Below, piece after piece: positions 23,852-35,228 of a DNA stretch of 64,000 nt. A model generated the notes under the pieces. The model was not told where the DNA came from and did not search any database. It saw only the letters and a program-made list of their open reading frames with translations. The position numbers and the translations under genes are program-made. Numbering within the stretch: the first letter of the stretch is position 1; each line of letters starts with the position of its first letter. Source of the DNA: Epiperipatus broadwayi (taxonomy: Eukaryota > Onychophora > Udeonychophora > Euonychophora > Peripatidae); NCBI GenBank assembly GCA_028023455.1, contig JAQFVV010012405.1, positions 8,043,291 through 8,107,290 of the forward strand, in the 5' to 3' direction.

Positions 23852-23926
23852 CTTTTTTTCATGTGTCAAATACATAGGCCGGGAAGTGAACCCAGATCAG
23901 CTTCTTGGAAGGCAGCTATGCTTGAC
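23852..23926 (-). mobile_element. Short tRNA-derived SINE with 16-bp TSD
   Basis: A perfect TAGTCTAAAATCAGTT lies at 23836-23851 and 23927-23942. The minus strand reads 'agcatagctgccttccaaga', giving a UCC-like anticodon loop, then 'gggttcacttcccggcc' (B-box region) and 'tgacacatg' plus A-run. The anticodon-like loop and missing extra arm separate it from the 23346 type, although the 3' end is shared. Confidence 0.9.
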
Positions 23927-24069
23927 TAGTCTAAAATCAGTTTCTCCTTTCCCATTCTTGTAAATGCATTTTAGTCACTTAACTTTGCCTTTAAGAAAAA
24001 ATGAAGAAATAAGCTTTCTCATAGATAAATATATAACATTTTTTTATCTATTGTTGCCTTTGCAAAAAT

Positions 24070-24310
24070 AGTCTAGTCAGTTAAAGCATCACCTTAAATT
24101 CAGTATTCATGAATACAAAAGTCCAGGTTCAATACCCATGCTAGTACTGTCAGTGATCGGCCAGCAACACTTGAAGTAGAGAGGATAATAATATCACACA
24201 AAATATTATACACTAATTTATATGTTATTACTAACAACTGAATGTAATTAAAACAATATATAATTACAAGAAATATGACATCATCACAAAATTTCAGATA
24301 AACAGCATGA
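24070..24310 (+). repeat. tRNA-derived SINE with body shared by foldbacks
   Basis: The head 'gtctagtcagttaaagcatc' (A-box-like) and 'ccaggttcaataccc' (B-box-like) fits a tRNA-derived promoter. The body 'cagtgatcggccagcaacac' through 'gataataatatcacacaaa' and 'ttactaacaa' is also found in the foldback at 11826-12305. No clear TSD. Confidence 0.7.
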
Positions 24311-24544
24311 CATCAGCATTAATTACAATGAATTCTGAATTCAAACCTAGCTGCAAGTATCATTGGGTAAAATTATAGCAAGAAGTACCTAAAAAATCTT
24401 ACATGTAATGGAAGTATGTTTATTAGATAATAATTTTTTAAAATGATAAAACAAAATAAAGAAAAATTGAAGGCAAACTAATTTTAAAACAACATTTGTT
24501 AGTGAATTAATAGAAATTGCAGAGGAACAACATTGTTTAGTACT

Positions 24545-25039
24545 AAGCAAAGGCAAAACTCTCCATACAGTGGTGCCACCTTGTGCTAAACAAAGTAATC
24601 AATGGATTCCAGAAGGCTTGTGCATAAAATCCCTATCTAGTGCCTTCTCATCCAATATCCCCAGACTAGTTTCTGGCTTGTGGCCATCATCAGTGAGGAG
24701 CCTTGGATCTGAGAGCATTGCACCTAGATCTTAGGATCTAATGCAACCCTCCAGCAGCTACCTTTTAACTCTACTTTGCTACAAAACTATGAGAATGAAA
24801 TTGAAAACACAATAATATTTTCAATCTAAGCTCAATAGCTTATATAGTCATATGGGTCTGAACTCAATTCAGCACACATACATTTTGGTGTCTTTGGTTC
24901 TTAAACAACCATAGCCACCACTATCCTATTAGGAAGGATTGGTGTTTGGCACAGGGTGACACTACTGTATGGAGAGTTTTGCCTTTGTTTACAACAATTA
25001 TATGCTAGTATAGAGATGGTGATCATGTGATGTTTAGTG
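24545..25039 (-). mobile_element. HH3 retrozyme-like element, best copy
   Basis: Flanked by a perfect 13-bp ATTGTTTAGTACT at 24532-24544 and 25040-25052. The 495-bp insert begins 'aagcaaaggcaaaactctcc' and carries near its right side the inverted counterpart 'ggagagttttgcctttg' plus the tail 'tatgctagtatagagatgg'. On the minus strand at 24658-24699 it contains a complete hammerhead ribozyme (separate entry). There is no coding region. Inverted-repeat ends with a 13-bp TSD do not fit hAT or mariner. A retro-inserted, Penelope-mobilised element fits better. Relatives lie at 6180, 41401 and 55327. Confidence 0.85.
24658..24699 (-). ncRNA. Hammerhead ribozyme of HH3
   Basis: Reading the minus strand: stem I 5' strand UCCUCA (24699-24694), core CUGAUGA (24693-24687), stem II UGGC-CACAA-GCCA (24686-24674), core GAAA (24673-24670), stem III ACUAGU counted from the last core A (24670-24665), cleavage base C at 24664, and stem I 3' strand UGGGGA (24663-24658). 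Stem I pairs in all six positions with one U-G. Stem II has four Watson-Crick pairs. Stem III has only two pairs with a UA loop in one molecule but is a palindrome, so a dimer would form a better stem. Cleavage is predicted after GUC, between 24664 and 24663. All core positions match the known consensus. Confidence 0.9.
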
Positions 25040-25052
25040 ATTGTTTAGTACT

Positions 25053-26289
25053 GTCTTATCTTTAATTTTTTTGTTTATGAGTCAAAGATTATTAAATTAT
25101 TTTTGAATTTTTTTATATATGGAATGTAAGCTATGAAATTTAGACAATAGGCAAATTATCTAGGTGAAACTAGTGATTTATTTTATACTTTGTCTGGATA
25201 TTGTACAAAATCACTCTTATTATTAGTCACTAATGAAGAGTATAGTCATTCTAGATCAAGGAATAAAATCAAAGCTAGAAAGACAAAAAATAAAAACAAA
25301 ACATTAGACATAAGACTTATGATAACTATACAAATCATTTCATAAAACACAAACATTTATATAAAACATGCATTGGTCCTTTAGTCTGTTTATTTGATAT
25401 TTTCCCACATTTGTCTTTTTTTTTTCTGCTAGCGCTACTTTTTTTGAAAGATTTTCATTGTCTAATTGCAACTTTCCATTGTCTTTTATTCTCAACCGTA
25501 TTTCGCCAGTAAGAGTAATTAATATGGCATTTCTTTAGAGTGTCTTTGAGCTAACTTTTATAACAAAAATAGGATTTTGCCAGTGCCTGTACCATAATAA
25601 GTCAGGTTTAAATATGATACCTTGGATAAAATGGTCATTTTAAAAATGCCTTAATACTTGTATGCAGTGCATGTGAAGTATTCTTATTGAGGGTAATCTT
25701 TTTTCAAACATATCCCCTCAGATCAAACAAAATAATGATAACTTATATAGAACTGTAATCAATAGATACAAATGTGTTAAATTAAGAGATTAGGAAGTTC
25801 TGCTATAGGAAGGTTTACATTCATATACATTAAATAACATTATTAATATATTAGTAGTTACAACAATTATTTAAGGATATTTATCACTAGGCATATATAT
25901 GTCAGTTTAAGTTGTTCACATTCATTATGCTGGTTTTGGAACACTATGAAAGCCAATTTTGTCAGAATTAACTTTTATAGTGATTCACTTGATCAAATTC
26001 TACACTGCTTTTCCAATGACCTGCTCTCTAGTGTCAGCTCTTTTTGCTTATGAGCATCTTATACTACCATTATCCTCTTTTTATAACCAGAATTAATTCT
26101 TCCATTTTTTTAAAAAGCAATAGATTATGGTTTCTTAATTACAAATCTTTTTAAAATAAATTAGCTTTTTAAAATCAATTTATCTCTGTGCATTACATAA
26201 GTGTGCATATTCACACACATTCCTATATATTTGCTTTACTGTACAACAGTATTAATTAATAATTTACTCTATTTATAATTTTTTTTCTC
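25053..26289. other. AT-rich spacer
   Basis: No gene or recognised repeat. The sequence is AT-rich but not strongly repetitive. Confidence 0.4.
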
Positions 26290-26350
26290 ATGTGTCATAG
26301 CATCAGCCGGAAAGTGAACCCCCTAACTCGGGACAACTGCTTGTAAAGCA
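26290..26350 (-). repeat. Truncated tRNA-derived SINE
   Basis: On the minus strand 'ttgctttacaagcagttgtc' through 'ttcactttccggctgatgct' and 'atgacacatgag' match the 23346-type SINE, but the A-box side is missing. No TSD. Confidence 0.75.
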
Positions 26351-27220
26351 ACATAGAAAAAGTGCTTCACATTCTTTACATAAAATGTATATCAAAAATG
26401 TTTCTACAGTATGAATTACGTATCTTGATATAAAATTGATCTGGTGTTTATCATATACAAATACAATGACATTTTTGATTTTAAAAAAAATTAAATACAG
26501 TAAATATTTGAAACAACAGTAACATTTTAATTCTCTGTTATTTTGTTTTCCAGAATATAGATTTCAGTAGCTTGTTTAAATCAAAAGATAAATATATTAA
26601 ATAGTTTAATTACTATATATTAGGATGAGTTGTAAACTAATTTGCTATTGTTATAGAAAGCAATATTAGAATCGAACTTTAAATTACATAAAATTATTAC
26701 TCTCAGGAAAAAGCATTGCCTATTGTTGTGTTTTAATTCCAAGAAGCATTCCATGACAAGATGACTTAATTTATCCACATGCTTTGGCTTCAAACTAGAA
26801 TTTAAGTTCAGATGAGTGAATCTTGAAAATTTTTTAGTCACTAACAGGAACTGAATTTTTTCTTTAAGGTCAATAGTTAATATTCAACCCCAGATAGCCA
26901 CTGAATAGTGGTTAATTAACAGATATCAAAAAAGATAAAGATTCTAGTTAATTCTGAGTTGGTTAAGCATGGATGAACTCACAGTATAAACAGAGATATA
27001 ATAAGACAGAGCTTTTATTACTAGTACTCGATTCAAAAGCTATAAATAGCATCCACAACTAGTGAATAGTAAAATGATCCTCAGATATGAGAGCTAACTG
27101 CCTATAACTAATAAGTAGAGCTAATTTAAGAATATTTGGTACCACATCTTGTGAAATATAAATTGAATAAATTACAAGACTTTTTTTCAGAAAAAGGGTG
27201 TCTTTCTATAAAAAATTATC
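26351..27220. other. Spacer, no gene
   Basis: No gene recognised. A 73-codon frame at 26620-26841 (minus) has no detectable family features. Confidence 0.4.
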
Positions 27221-28067
27221 CTGAAAAAACTTGAGCAGTATCAAGCCACTATGAAAAGATACAACTGTATAGATATATTCTTACTTAATAGAACTGAGTT
27301 AACTTTCAATGAATTCTCACCAGAATCATAGTGCAAAATTAAATAACTAATTGTGTTGAGAGCAAGATGAATATCTACTTCATAAAATATGCAAATTATT
27401 GCAGTGAGAAATGTAAATTTTTGACAATGGATGCAAGACTCCTTCCTGTTGATTGAATTTGGGTCCTTTGCAATAATTCATGCCTCTTTGAATTTTCTCT
27501 TGTGATCATCACTCTCTATGCAAATGGTCTTAATGTTAGAAGGTGAAAACTGTGTCCTGTAGCAAGATCATGATCTGGAAAAATTGACTTATGTTGTGGA
27601 CTTGTTCAGCCTTTATATAAAGATAGGAGTGTTGGAAACTCTTGTAGATCTATTATCTCAAGATCCCCAACAATATAAGTCATTTTCTGGATGACAAGAT
27701 TTTTACAGGACATGTTTTCCCCTTCTAACATTAAGACCATTTGCTTAGAGAAGGATGATCATAAGAGAAAGTTCAATGAACATCGATTATTGCAATAGAA
27801 TCAAATTCGATCAATAGGAAAAAGTCTTGCATCCCTTTGTCAAAAAAAAAGAAACATCTAACACTTATAATTTACATTTCTCACTGTAGTAATTTGCATA
27901 TTTTATAAACTATATATTCATCCAGCTTCTGACACAATTAGTTAATTAATTTTGCACTATGATTCTGGTGAGAATTCACTGAAAATTAATTCAGTGCAAT
28001 TAAATGAGAATATATCTATACAGTTATATCTTTTCATAGTGACTTGACTCAGCTCAAATTTTTTCAG
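27221..28067. mobile_element. Large foldback element, arms about 385-400 bp
   Basis: The left arm 27221-27605 and right arm 27663-28067 are long inverted copies. For example 'ccactatgaaaagatacaac' opposes 'gttatatcttttcatagtga', 'gtcttaatgttagaagg' opposes 'ccttctaacattaagac', and 'gacttatgttgtgg' opposes 'cccaacaatataagtc'. The central spacer is about 57 bp. Transcripts would form a long double-stranded RNA. No coding capacity and no terminal motif of a known superfamily was recognised. Confidence 0.85.
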
Positions 28068-28857
28068 AGTATTTCATTTGTATATGAACTATGTTAAATA
28101 AAAGATTATTTCAAAGATACTCAAAGTAAAATACTGACTGTTTTCTGTGGAAAGATTGCCTGGTAATAGAATACATCAGAGAACCACAATTAGAATTGAA
28201 ATATTTCAGAAAAAATGTTTGCTGCAACAGAAATTAAACAGCATCACAATTTATCAAAATGCTGAGTAATGGACTATCATATTCTATATGTGGATAAATT
28301 TGTGTTTCATGGATTGATTTCTAGAGTCATCACAAAACTCATCAATAATGTTTTATTTATGTATATATTTTTTCTCTTTTTCAATCTTCGTTTCTTCTTT
28401 CTTTTCCAGATAGAATGATCATCACTCATTTATAAGACTCTAATGATGATAACGTTTACTAATACTGGAAATATCAAAATACTGAGCCCTTAGTTAACTT
28501 TTAGGCCACATATCATTCTTCAGTATCTGTAAATTGCTATGATGATGGTGTGCTGAGAAATATTTCTACATCTACATAAGAGATAATGGGATCCACTTCA
28601 TTATTTCTCTTTACTGAAAGTGAACATTTTATAGATCATCTAAGCGAAGTATAGCATATGTTTTATTTCATGACTTCCCTACTGATTTTAGACATTTCAT
28701 ACAATATTAATATCACGCGCGTGCACACACACATATATATATTGCATAATATAATAAATCAAGGGTAGCAAGAGAGACTCAAGAGATAAAATTTTCTAGA
28801 CCAAAATTCAATCTGCCAATTAGGGTAATTAAACATATATGACCTCCAGAGCAAATA

Positions 28858-29202
28858 AATCATTCAAATATGTTAATAATTTTTATTAGTCATTTATTAG
28901 ACTAGAGACTATTCATTTAATGAATAATATTTCTGTAATGTAATTTTCACTATACTACTCTCAAGCAAGATAGGGATTGGTTTCTATCTACTTTTAGCAC
29001 TTTGTGGAGGGGTATTGGGTTCTATCTACTTTCAACACCTTGTGGAGGGATGTCATCATAAACATATGACCAAAGACATGCAAAAAAGATATATAATTCC
29101 CAAGACGCACATTTTGTGTTGGAGGAATACTCATCAGTTGGCCCAGATCAGAATCTTTTACACATATCTTTATCAATATTCATTATAATAGATAGATAAT
29201 TA
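28858..29202 (-). repeat. HH2 repeat, minus copy
   Basis: On the minus strand it has the HH2 hammerhead region at 29105-29145 followed by 'atgtttatgatgacatccct', 'caaggtgttgaaag' and 'cagaaatattattcattaaa', in the same order as the copy at 56222-56534. The core CUGAUGA is intact at 29137-29131, but the second core reads AAAA and stem II is GUAUU/AACAC, so the ribozyme is probably dead. The left flank repeats 'ttattagtcat.tattagac'. Confidence 0.75.
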
Positions 29203-29204
29203 CT

Positions 29205-29585
29205 ACAGTTTAAGTAATGTGCCTTCACGCATCTTTTTCACATGGCTTTGATTTTATGATTATATTCATCCACAAGGTGTTAAAAGCGGGTAGAAATCAG
29301 TCCCTACTTGCGTGAGAGTGGTGTCGTGAAAATTACACTACAGAAATATTATTCATTAAATCATTCAAATACTTTTAATAAATAAGACCAGTTCACAGTT
29401 TAAGTAATGTGCCTTCACGCATCTTTTTCACATGGCTTTGATTTTATGATTATATTCCTCCATAAGGTGTTAAAAGCGGGTAAAAACCAGCCCCTACTTG
29501 CGTGAAAGTGGTGTAGTGAAAATTACAATACAGAAATATTATTCATTAAATCATTCAAATACTTTTAATAAATAAGACCAGCTCA
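29205..29585 (+). repeat. Tandem pair of ribozyme-less HH2 units
   Basis: Two nearly identical 190-bp units (29205-29394 and 29395-29584) in tandem. Each starts ACAGTTTAAGTAATGTG and ends 'taataaataagaccag'. They carry the part of HH2 downstream of the hammerhead ('aaggtgttaaaagcgggta', 'cagaaatattattcattaaa') on the plus strand, facing the minus copy on their left, so the three form an inverted arrangement. The hammerhead and the region before it are absent. Confidence 0.85.
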
Positions 29586-31311
29586 AAAGTTTTACTGAAT
29601 ACATACTTTTTCTTGGAAAATTATATTTAATGTTTATCTTTTTGTATTTTTGAAATTTTCTTACTTTCATGATTAAAAAAATAATTTTTAACATTTTTTT
29701 AAAATATATATTTTTAATAAATAATTTTGTATGATTTAAAATCAAACATGACAATTTTTTCTTACAGATTTTAAATGCGGTATAATTAAAATATTTTAAT
29801 ACCCCCCCCCCTTCCCATAACTCCGTTTTATGAATTTGCAGAAAATTAGATCATTTGCTAGTGAAATGAAATTCATTAGCTTGTCCGTTTTAGCTGAGTC
29901 GTAGACTACTAGAATCGAGACTTGAATCAAAGTTCTAACCGGTCACTCCAGGGTTTAATGTTACGCGACTTTGCGATCAGTCTCCCATTCATAGAAAATA
30001 TGCAAATCATAGAAAATATGCAAATACGTATGGATATAAGAAAATAGGCTTAAATAGCATCTTGTATTACAAAGCTCTTTTTTAAATTACCATCACAAAG
30101 GAATAATGAAAGAGAAAACAATAATAATCATATCAGTCAATAGCAGGATAACAGAAAGTTTTTGTTGCTCTTTAGCTGATAATAGCTAGATAATCTCATC
30201 TGAGAAATGATGGTAACACTTTGGTTGCAAAGAATAACGTCAAATTATCATTGATGATGATGATCTCATATTTTTTACTAATTTCTAAAGTTTCCAAACC
30301 AGCAGCACACACATATCATATGTTTGACACTTAGGATTTAATATTTACCGCCTCTTGATATATATGTGGATAAGCTAATATCACTAAATGATCTAGTTAT
30401 TCACTAAAGCTTATTTTAAAAAAAATCGTATTAACACTCTACGGAGAGATTGAATATGACAGTCAGAGACACCCCCCCCCCCATAGAATCAGAAATTCTT
30501 AGTTCTGAATCCATTACTCCGACACTGAGCTTAATTCATAGCACTAGAGCTTATTAAATTGAAATTTTAGAATATGGTATGTGCAATTATAGTATTTTAA
30601 TTCAATAAATTCCAAGTCAAAGTTTTCATAGACAGAAATAAAAATTGATTTCTTTCCCGCTCAAAAATAAAAAATACTGTACTTTATACATAATTAAGGA
30701 TTGTCTTTAAGTTGTAAACTTTAGTGCTTGTAAATTAGTTTTGTTTTTTTAGCTACTCGATTGATATTTAATTTTATCTTCTCTTGGTCATGACAGAAAT
30801 TAATTTAGCAAGAAAACGATACTGAAAACATAAAACACGTGTTATCTGTAAGTCAATTACGAGACCGGCATTCTAAAAAAGATTAAAATAAATAATATCA
30901 TCAAATACCTATCGTCAAGAGAAATGTTTTTCCTTATGTATTTTTACGTAAAAGTAATTTTTATATGGACTTTGAATGTGGTCAGTTTTAATTTAAAAAA
31001 TAAATAAATAAAAGATATTCTACTTTTAGGTACGACTGATTAAAGTTTTACCTTTCATTTTACCAAGTGCGTAAATCGAAAATTAGTACCCATGTAATTA
31101 AAATAAGTTTATACAACGATATCCCGACTTTTGCATAAGGAATAGATGTAATAATATTCAAATGAAAGGTAACTAATATTCATAGGTAATAAAAATAAGC
31201 AAACGTAAAAAAAAAAAATCAAGTACATAACTTATTTTTCAGAATGTAAACAACATTCCTTAAATTAAAATAATAATAAAGTACAGATTTTATATATTTT
31301 CTTAAACTTAC
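29586..31311. other. Low-repeat spacer
   Basis: No transposon recognised. C-runs lie at about 29802-29812 and 30471-30482. It would be intronic if the first-exon candidate at 31312-31411 is real. Confidence 0.4.
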
Positions 31312-31411
31312 CTTGATCTGTTAATATCGATAAATGTGTAAAATAAAAATAATCCAAAATATAAAATATATACAGACAGACTCTATTTAGTGATATCCTC
31401 GGAAGATCCAT
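31312..31411 (-). CDS. Possible first coding exon (33 codons, then splice donor)
   Basis: On the minus strand an ATG at 31411-31409 has A at -3 and G at +4. It opens a frame of 33 codons plus one base that ends exactly at a consensus donor, CAAG|GTAAGT (31312|31311). The peptide starts M-D-L-P-R-I-S-L-N-R and then has a hydrophobic run (V-C-L-Y-I-F-Y-I-L... to residue 30), which would fit a signal peptide or anchor. Upstream (31412-31600) the sequence is richer in CpG than its surroundings and lacks repeats, as a promoter might be. The next exon was not found and would lie leftwards. Alternatively this could be a 5' untranslated exon or chance. Confidence 0.25.
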
Positions 31412-31600
31412 GCTCTTTTGACTGAGTAAAACAATTTAACTAGAAAAGTACTTTTAGAAAACTAGTTAAATAATGCGCAGACGTAGAACGTTGTCTTGTG
31501 ACGCTTGGCAAACGCTTCTTCTAAACAGAGAAAAACAGACTTAAATTGCGCTTAAGTTTGGTACAGTAGTCAACACCCACGGGGAAAAAAAAGAGAAAAG
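31412..31600 (-). promoter_or_regulatory. Possible promoter or 5' UTR region
   Basis: A local cluster of CpG-containing words (GCGCA, ACGTA, ACGTT, GACGC, ACGC, GCGC, ACGG) lies between 31470 and 31585 in otherwise CpG-poor DNA. It sits directly upstream of the first-exon candidate, and 'tactcagtc' on the minus strand resembles an initiator. No TATA box at a convincing distance was recognised. Low confidence. Confidence 0.2.
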
Positions 31601-33540
31601 TATTTTAATTGGGAATGAGTGGGGTACTTTTAAAAGTAGAAAGAAAGCAACTAATCTTAAACAAATGAGCCAGTTAAATTCATTGAAGGAGAGAGGGGGA
31701 ATCTCATTGACAAAAATTAATATCCGTTAAATTATCCTTCCTAAGTTTTATTCATTTTAATACTTAAATATAGCAACTATTTTATCACCCACATTGCTTA
31801 AGTGAACAAAACATAAACTTGGAACAGTTATTAAGTTTTACAGATAAAGCTATAAAGAATAAAGTTTTTACTTAAACTGTAGTTACAGTATTTTAAAAAA
31901 CGAATGAAATGCGTTAATGAGTCCACCTAAAATATTTTTTGTGTTGAGTCATTGCAATTTAATACATCAAAATGTAATCATTGAAAGAAAAGAATAATAT
32001 TAATTTAAAGCAAATTAAACGCAAATAAAATTGAAATCATTAAAATTATTTTCTATACAATTATACATGTCAATAATTCAATCGTACTTTTCGCCCGCTA
32101 GGTAGCGTAAGCGTCTAAACCTTCCACGATTATAACGGAGGCTGGAAGATCGGGTTTATTGAAATTTAATAGATTCTAAAATTTTTCAAAAAAATATTTC
32201 GGTATAATTTTTTTTTTTTTCAGTTAAAAAAAAAGTCACACCGTTCAAAAAAAAGTTTCTACACTTACATGTTTTCAGAAAAAAATTAGAAAAACAGGTG
32301 CAATACTGTACTAATTTTCAGAAACTACTTACAGTATAATATAACATCTTTATTATATAAATCTCTTAAATTTCATGACGGCGCTCTAAAATTCAGATGC
32401 TACATTAAGATGGCAAATAATGTCCAAGTACAATCAACAATAACCAAGTGATCGTAGAATTTACTCTATGTCTAGTAACTCTATCTGCTTTTGGGCAGAG
32501 TACTTAACATACAAACTTGTAACATATGAATTACGACAAATTTAATGACATCAATGTTTTAAGGGACATTGACCTGCTAAAAGTTAATTCTATAAATAAT
32601 GCAGTCAAATGAATGGATACGAATAACTTAAATATTTGAAGATCTTAGACAATACATTTTACAATGCCTTAAGTAAAATTTTATGATTTTTCCTACTAGG
32701 ACACTGTTGAATTTATGTTGCTAGGTAAATAGAAAAAAGATCAACTTATTGTATTTATTAAATAGGCAATCGCAACATGAAAACGCTCGTTGAATGTAAA
32801 ATTATAATACAAATTCCTTCCGGGGGGGGGGGGATATTCTAATTTTTCTTTCTATGATAAGAAAAAAAACTATAAACAAATAAGTGATGCCAATAAATAA
32901 AAATAATAACTGATTCGTTTTTAAAATACGTAAGGAAAGAGTATTTGGCACGATCTCTCCCCTCTTATTTATTCGGTATATCCAGGGAGAATAGTAATTA
33001 AAAATAAAGTTGATAAAAAAGTAACCTAATTACGTATGTTACTTGATTTTCCAAACATAAATAAATTTTGGTTTAGGTGAATTTCATAGCAAATTAAAAT
33101 ACTAATAAATAAAAATTAAAACTTGTAAATTGATGCTATATATTTTTGAAGTTCTAGACGGGTCCTTTGTTCAAACTTTATACACTTCTAAGCAATAAAT
33201 GATTTAATTGTTTTATTTTATTTTTTTAAAATATTGGTCAGATGTTGAAACAATATTTTGAATATAATAATCATTAATAGGCATTCATAAACAAGTACCA
33301 TCCCTAGTTCCCAAAAAGAATGTATATATGAATTTCTCAATGACTATACAAATTTATCTGTAAATCACAAATACGCCACATTATGTCAAACACTGAATCT
33401 CCAGTCTGCTATTTGATATCTTCTGCTAACAAAATAAAAGTAATCATGGATTTAATATTTCCCCCAAAAGAAAAATCTCTATCATATTACAATCGTATAT
33501 TTTAATCTGTGCAATAATATTTTCATCAATCCAGATTAGC
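31601..33540. other. Low-repeat spacer
   Basis: AT-rich with no recognised transposon. It contains a G11 run at 32823-32833 and T-runs near 32208-32220. No gene found. Confidence 0.4.
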
Positions 33541-33556
33541 TGGAGATCTTCATCTT

Positions 33557-33668
33557 TTTTTTTTTTTCATATGTCAAAGCATCGGCCGGGAAGCGAGTCC
33601 GCGATAACCGTCTGCAAGTAACTGCTTGCTTGCAAGGCCGCTGCGCTGACCTCTCGGCTACCGACGCT
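33557..33668 (-). mobile_element. tRNA-derived SINE with extended arm
   Basis: On the minus strand the head reads 'ggtagccgagaggtcagcgc' (A-box region), then a loop CTTGCAA, an extended arm, and the B-box region 'gcggactcgcttcccgg', ending 'gatgctttgacatatg' and a poly-A (T14 run on plus). The flanks 'cttcatcttttt' and 'cttgatcttttt' resemble a 12-bp TSD with one mismatch. Confidence 0.8.
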
Positions 33669-33679
33669 TGATCTTTTTA

Positions 33680-35093
33680 AGATCATTATTATATATTAAA
33701 CCATATATTATCCTGACTCGGTAATAATAGCTCTAAAAGGCTATCATAAATTGGCAAACATTTTTTACGTGCATAAAATAATTTAGCCACTTAATTAAAA
33801 AAAAAAAGTGAATAGTTTGTTAAGAGAGCCCAAGGGGTCACAGAACATTCAAACACTGGAAGTGATGGAACGAAATTGTAATCTGTAAACCATTAGTTCT
33901 TGAATTAACTAGTGCATTAAATGTACGCTGAGCATTGCTATCCAATGGTAATACTGTGACAAAGCAAGTTGGGGTTTCAAGCCCTGATAGATAGCTCACC
34001 TAGCAAAGTAATTTTAACATCTATACTATGCCAAAAACATCCTTCATATGTAAAATAGAAGACAAATATTTTTTTCTAATAATTGTTAGATTAATCACAG
34101 ATATATTTATTTAATCTCATAATTTAGTTGCTTGGAAGGTCATATCATTCAAACACTTTTAGAAAGCTTAGATCTTGGTATATTACTCCTCTACTGTGCT
34201 AAATTGCTCAGAATAAAACAATTATGATATTATGGTCAATTAATTAGGAAATTATCAAATTGAGAATTTTTTAATTTTCTCAAGTAAATTCAGAGTTAAA
34301 TCTACTGCTGTTACCCATGTAATAAATTGTTTATAGAGAATGCACCCCCATTCATAGTAGAATCTTTAGAGTCACATGCTCAAAATATTTTTTTTAATAA
34401 CTGGAAATAATTATATGCTACATTTTATCAATCATGATTCTGTAGTTATTGGTATTCTACCATGCATGCCTTAGGTAAACAAAATGTCATATAATATCAC
34501 AAGCTTATATATAGTTGGCAATAAAAGGATGTCATCAATCTGTGATATCAAGCTATGTACACTGACTTAAACTTAATTTATATCCCTTAATTTGTTTAAT
34601 TATATATATATATGATATGATTGTGTGTATGAAAATGCTTTTCTTGCATATAAGCCATTTCACATGTTACCATAGTATCCATGGCGTTGAACTGCCGTAG
34701 TATATGTTTTTTTTTTTAATTTCAAAATGTAAATGAACAAACTAATACCATCCACTTTTACTTTTATGAGTGTCTGTCTTGGGCTGAAGATGTACACATA
34801 TCAAGACCTATTAAATATCATTGTTGATTCACAGCATAAGACAAATGAACAGTGGAGAAGAAGAAGAATTGTAGAATCAGATTTATACATAGTCATTATT
34901 AAAACTTCACTACATTCTCATGATTACCTTTCTTTCAGATTATTAACACACACACAAGATTATCCAAAAGAAATATTATTTATCGTAACAAATAAAATTA
35001 ATAAACACTTTTCAACACACACACAAAAAAAAACATAATTAGCATTCTTAAAACCTAAAATGGGGGAGGGGGTAATATTATCCAAATATTGAT
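33680..35093. other. Spacer, no gene
   Basis: No supported gene. A 101-codon frame at 34733-35038 (plus) has no recognisable motif and ends in a CACA/A-rich microsatellite, so it is not called. Confidence 0.4.
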
Positions 35094-35106
35094 ATATCTA
35101 ACATAG

Positions 35107-35215
35107 GTTTTTTTTTTTTTTTTAAGTGTCATAGCATCGGCCGGGACGCGAACCCGCAACCTGGGCAACTGCTTGTAAGGCAGTCGCGCTGACCTCTCGA
35201 CCACCAATGCAAGAC
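35107..35215 (-). mobile_element. tRNA-derived SINE with 13-bp TSD
   Basis: A perfect ATATCTAACATAG lies at 35094-35106 and 35216-35228. The minus strand reads 'ggtggtcgagaggtcagcgc', an ACTGC-CTTACAA-GCAGT anticodon arm (UAC-like), and 'gcgggttcgcgtcccggcc', ending 'gatgctatgacac' plus A-run. It is the best-preserved head of this SINE family in the window, so it may be young. Confidence 0.93.
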
Positions 35216-35228
35216 ATATCTAACATAG

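Noticed and set aside
28858-29585. CRISPR-like array (repeat, spacer, repeat)
   Set aside because: Repeats are long (190 bp) and few, there are no short regular repeats or cas genes, and the sequence is a eukaryotic dispersed repeat.
34733-35038. 101-codon open frame on the plus strand
   Set aside because: No recognisable motif, ends in a CA/A-rich microsatellite, and composition is that of the surrounding AT-rich DNA.
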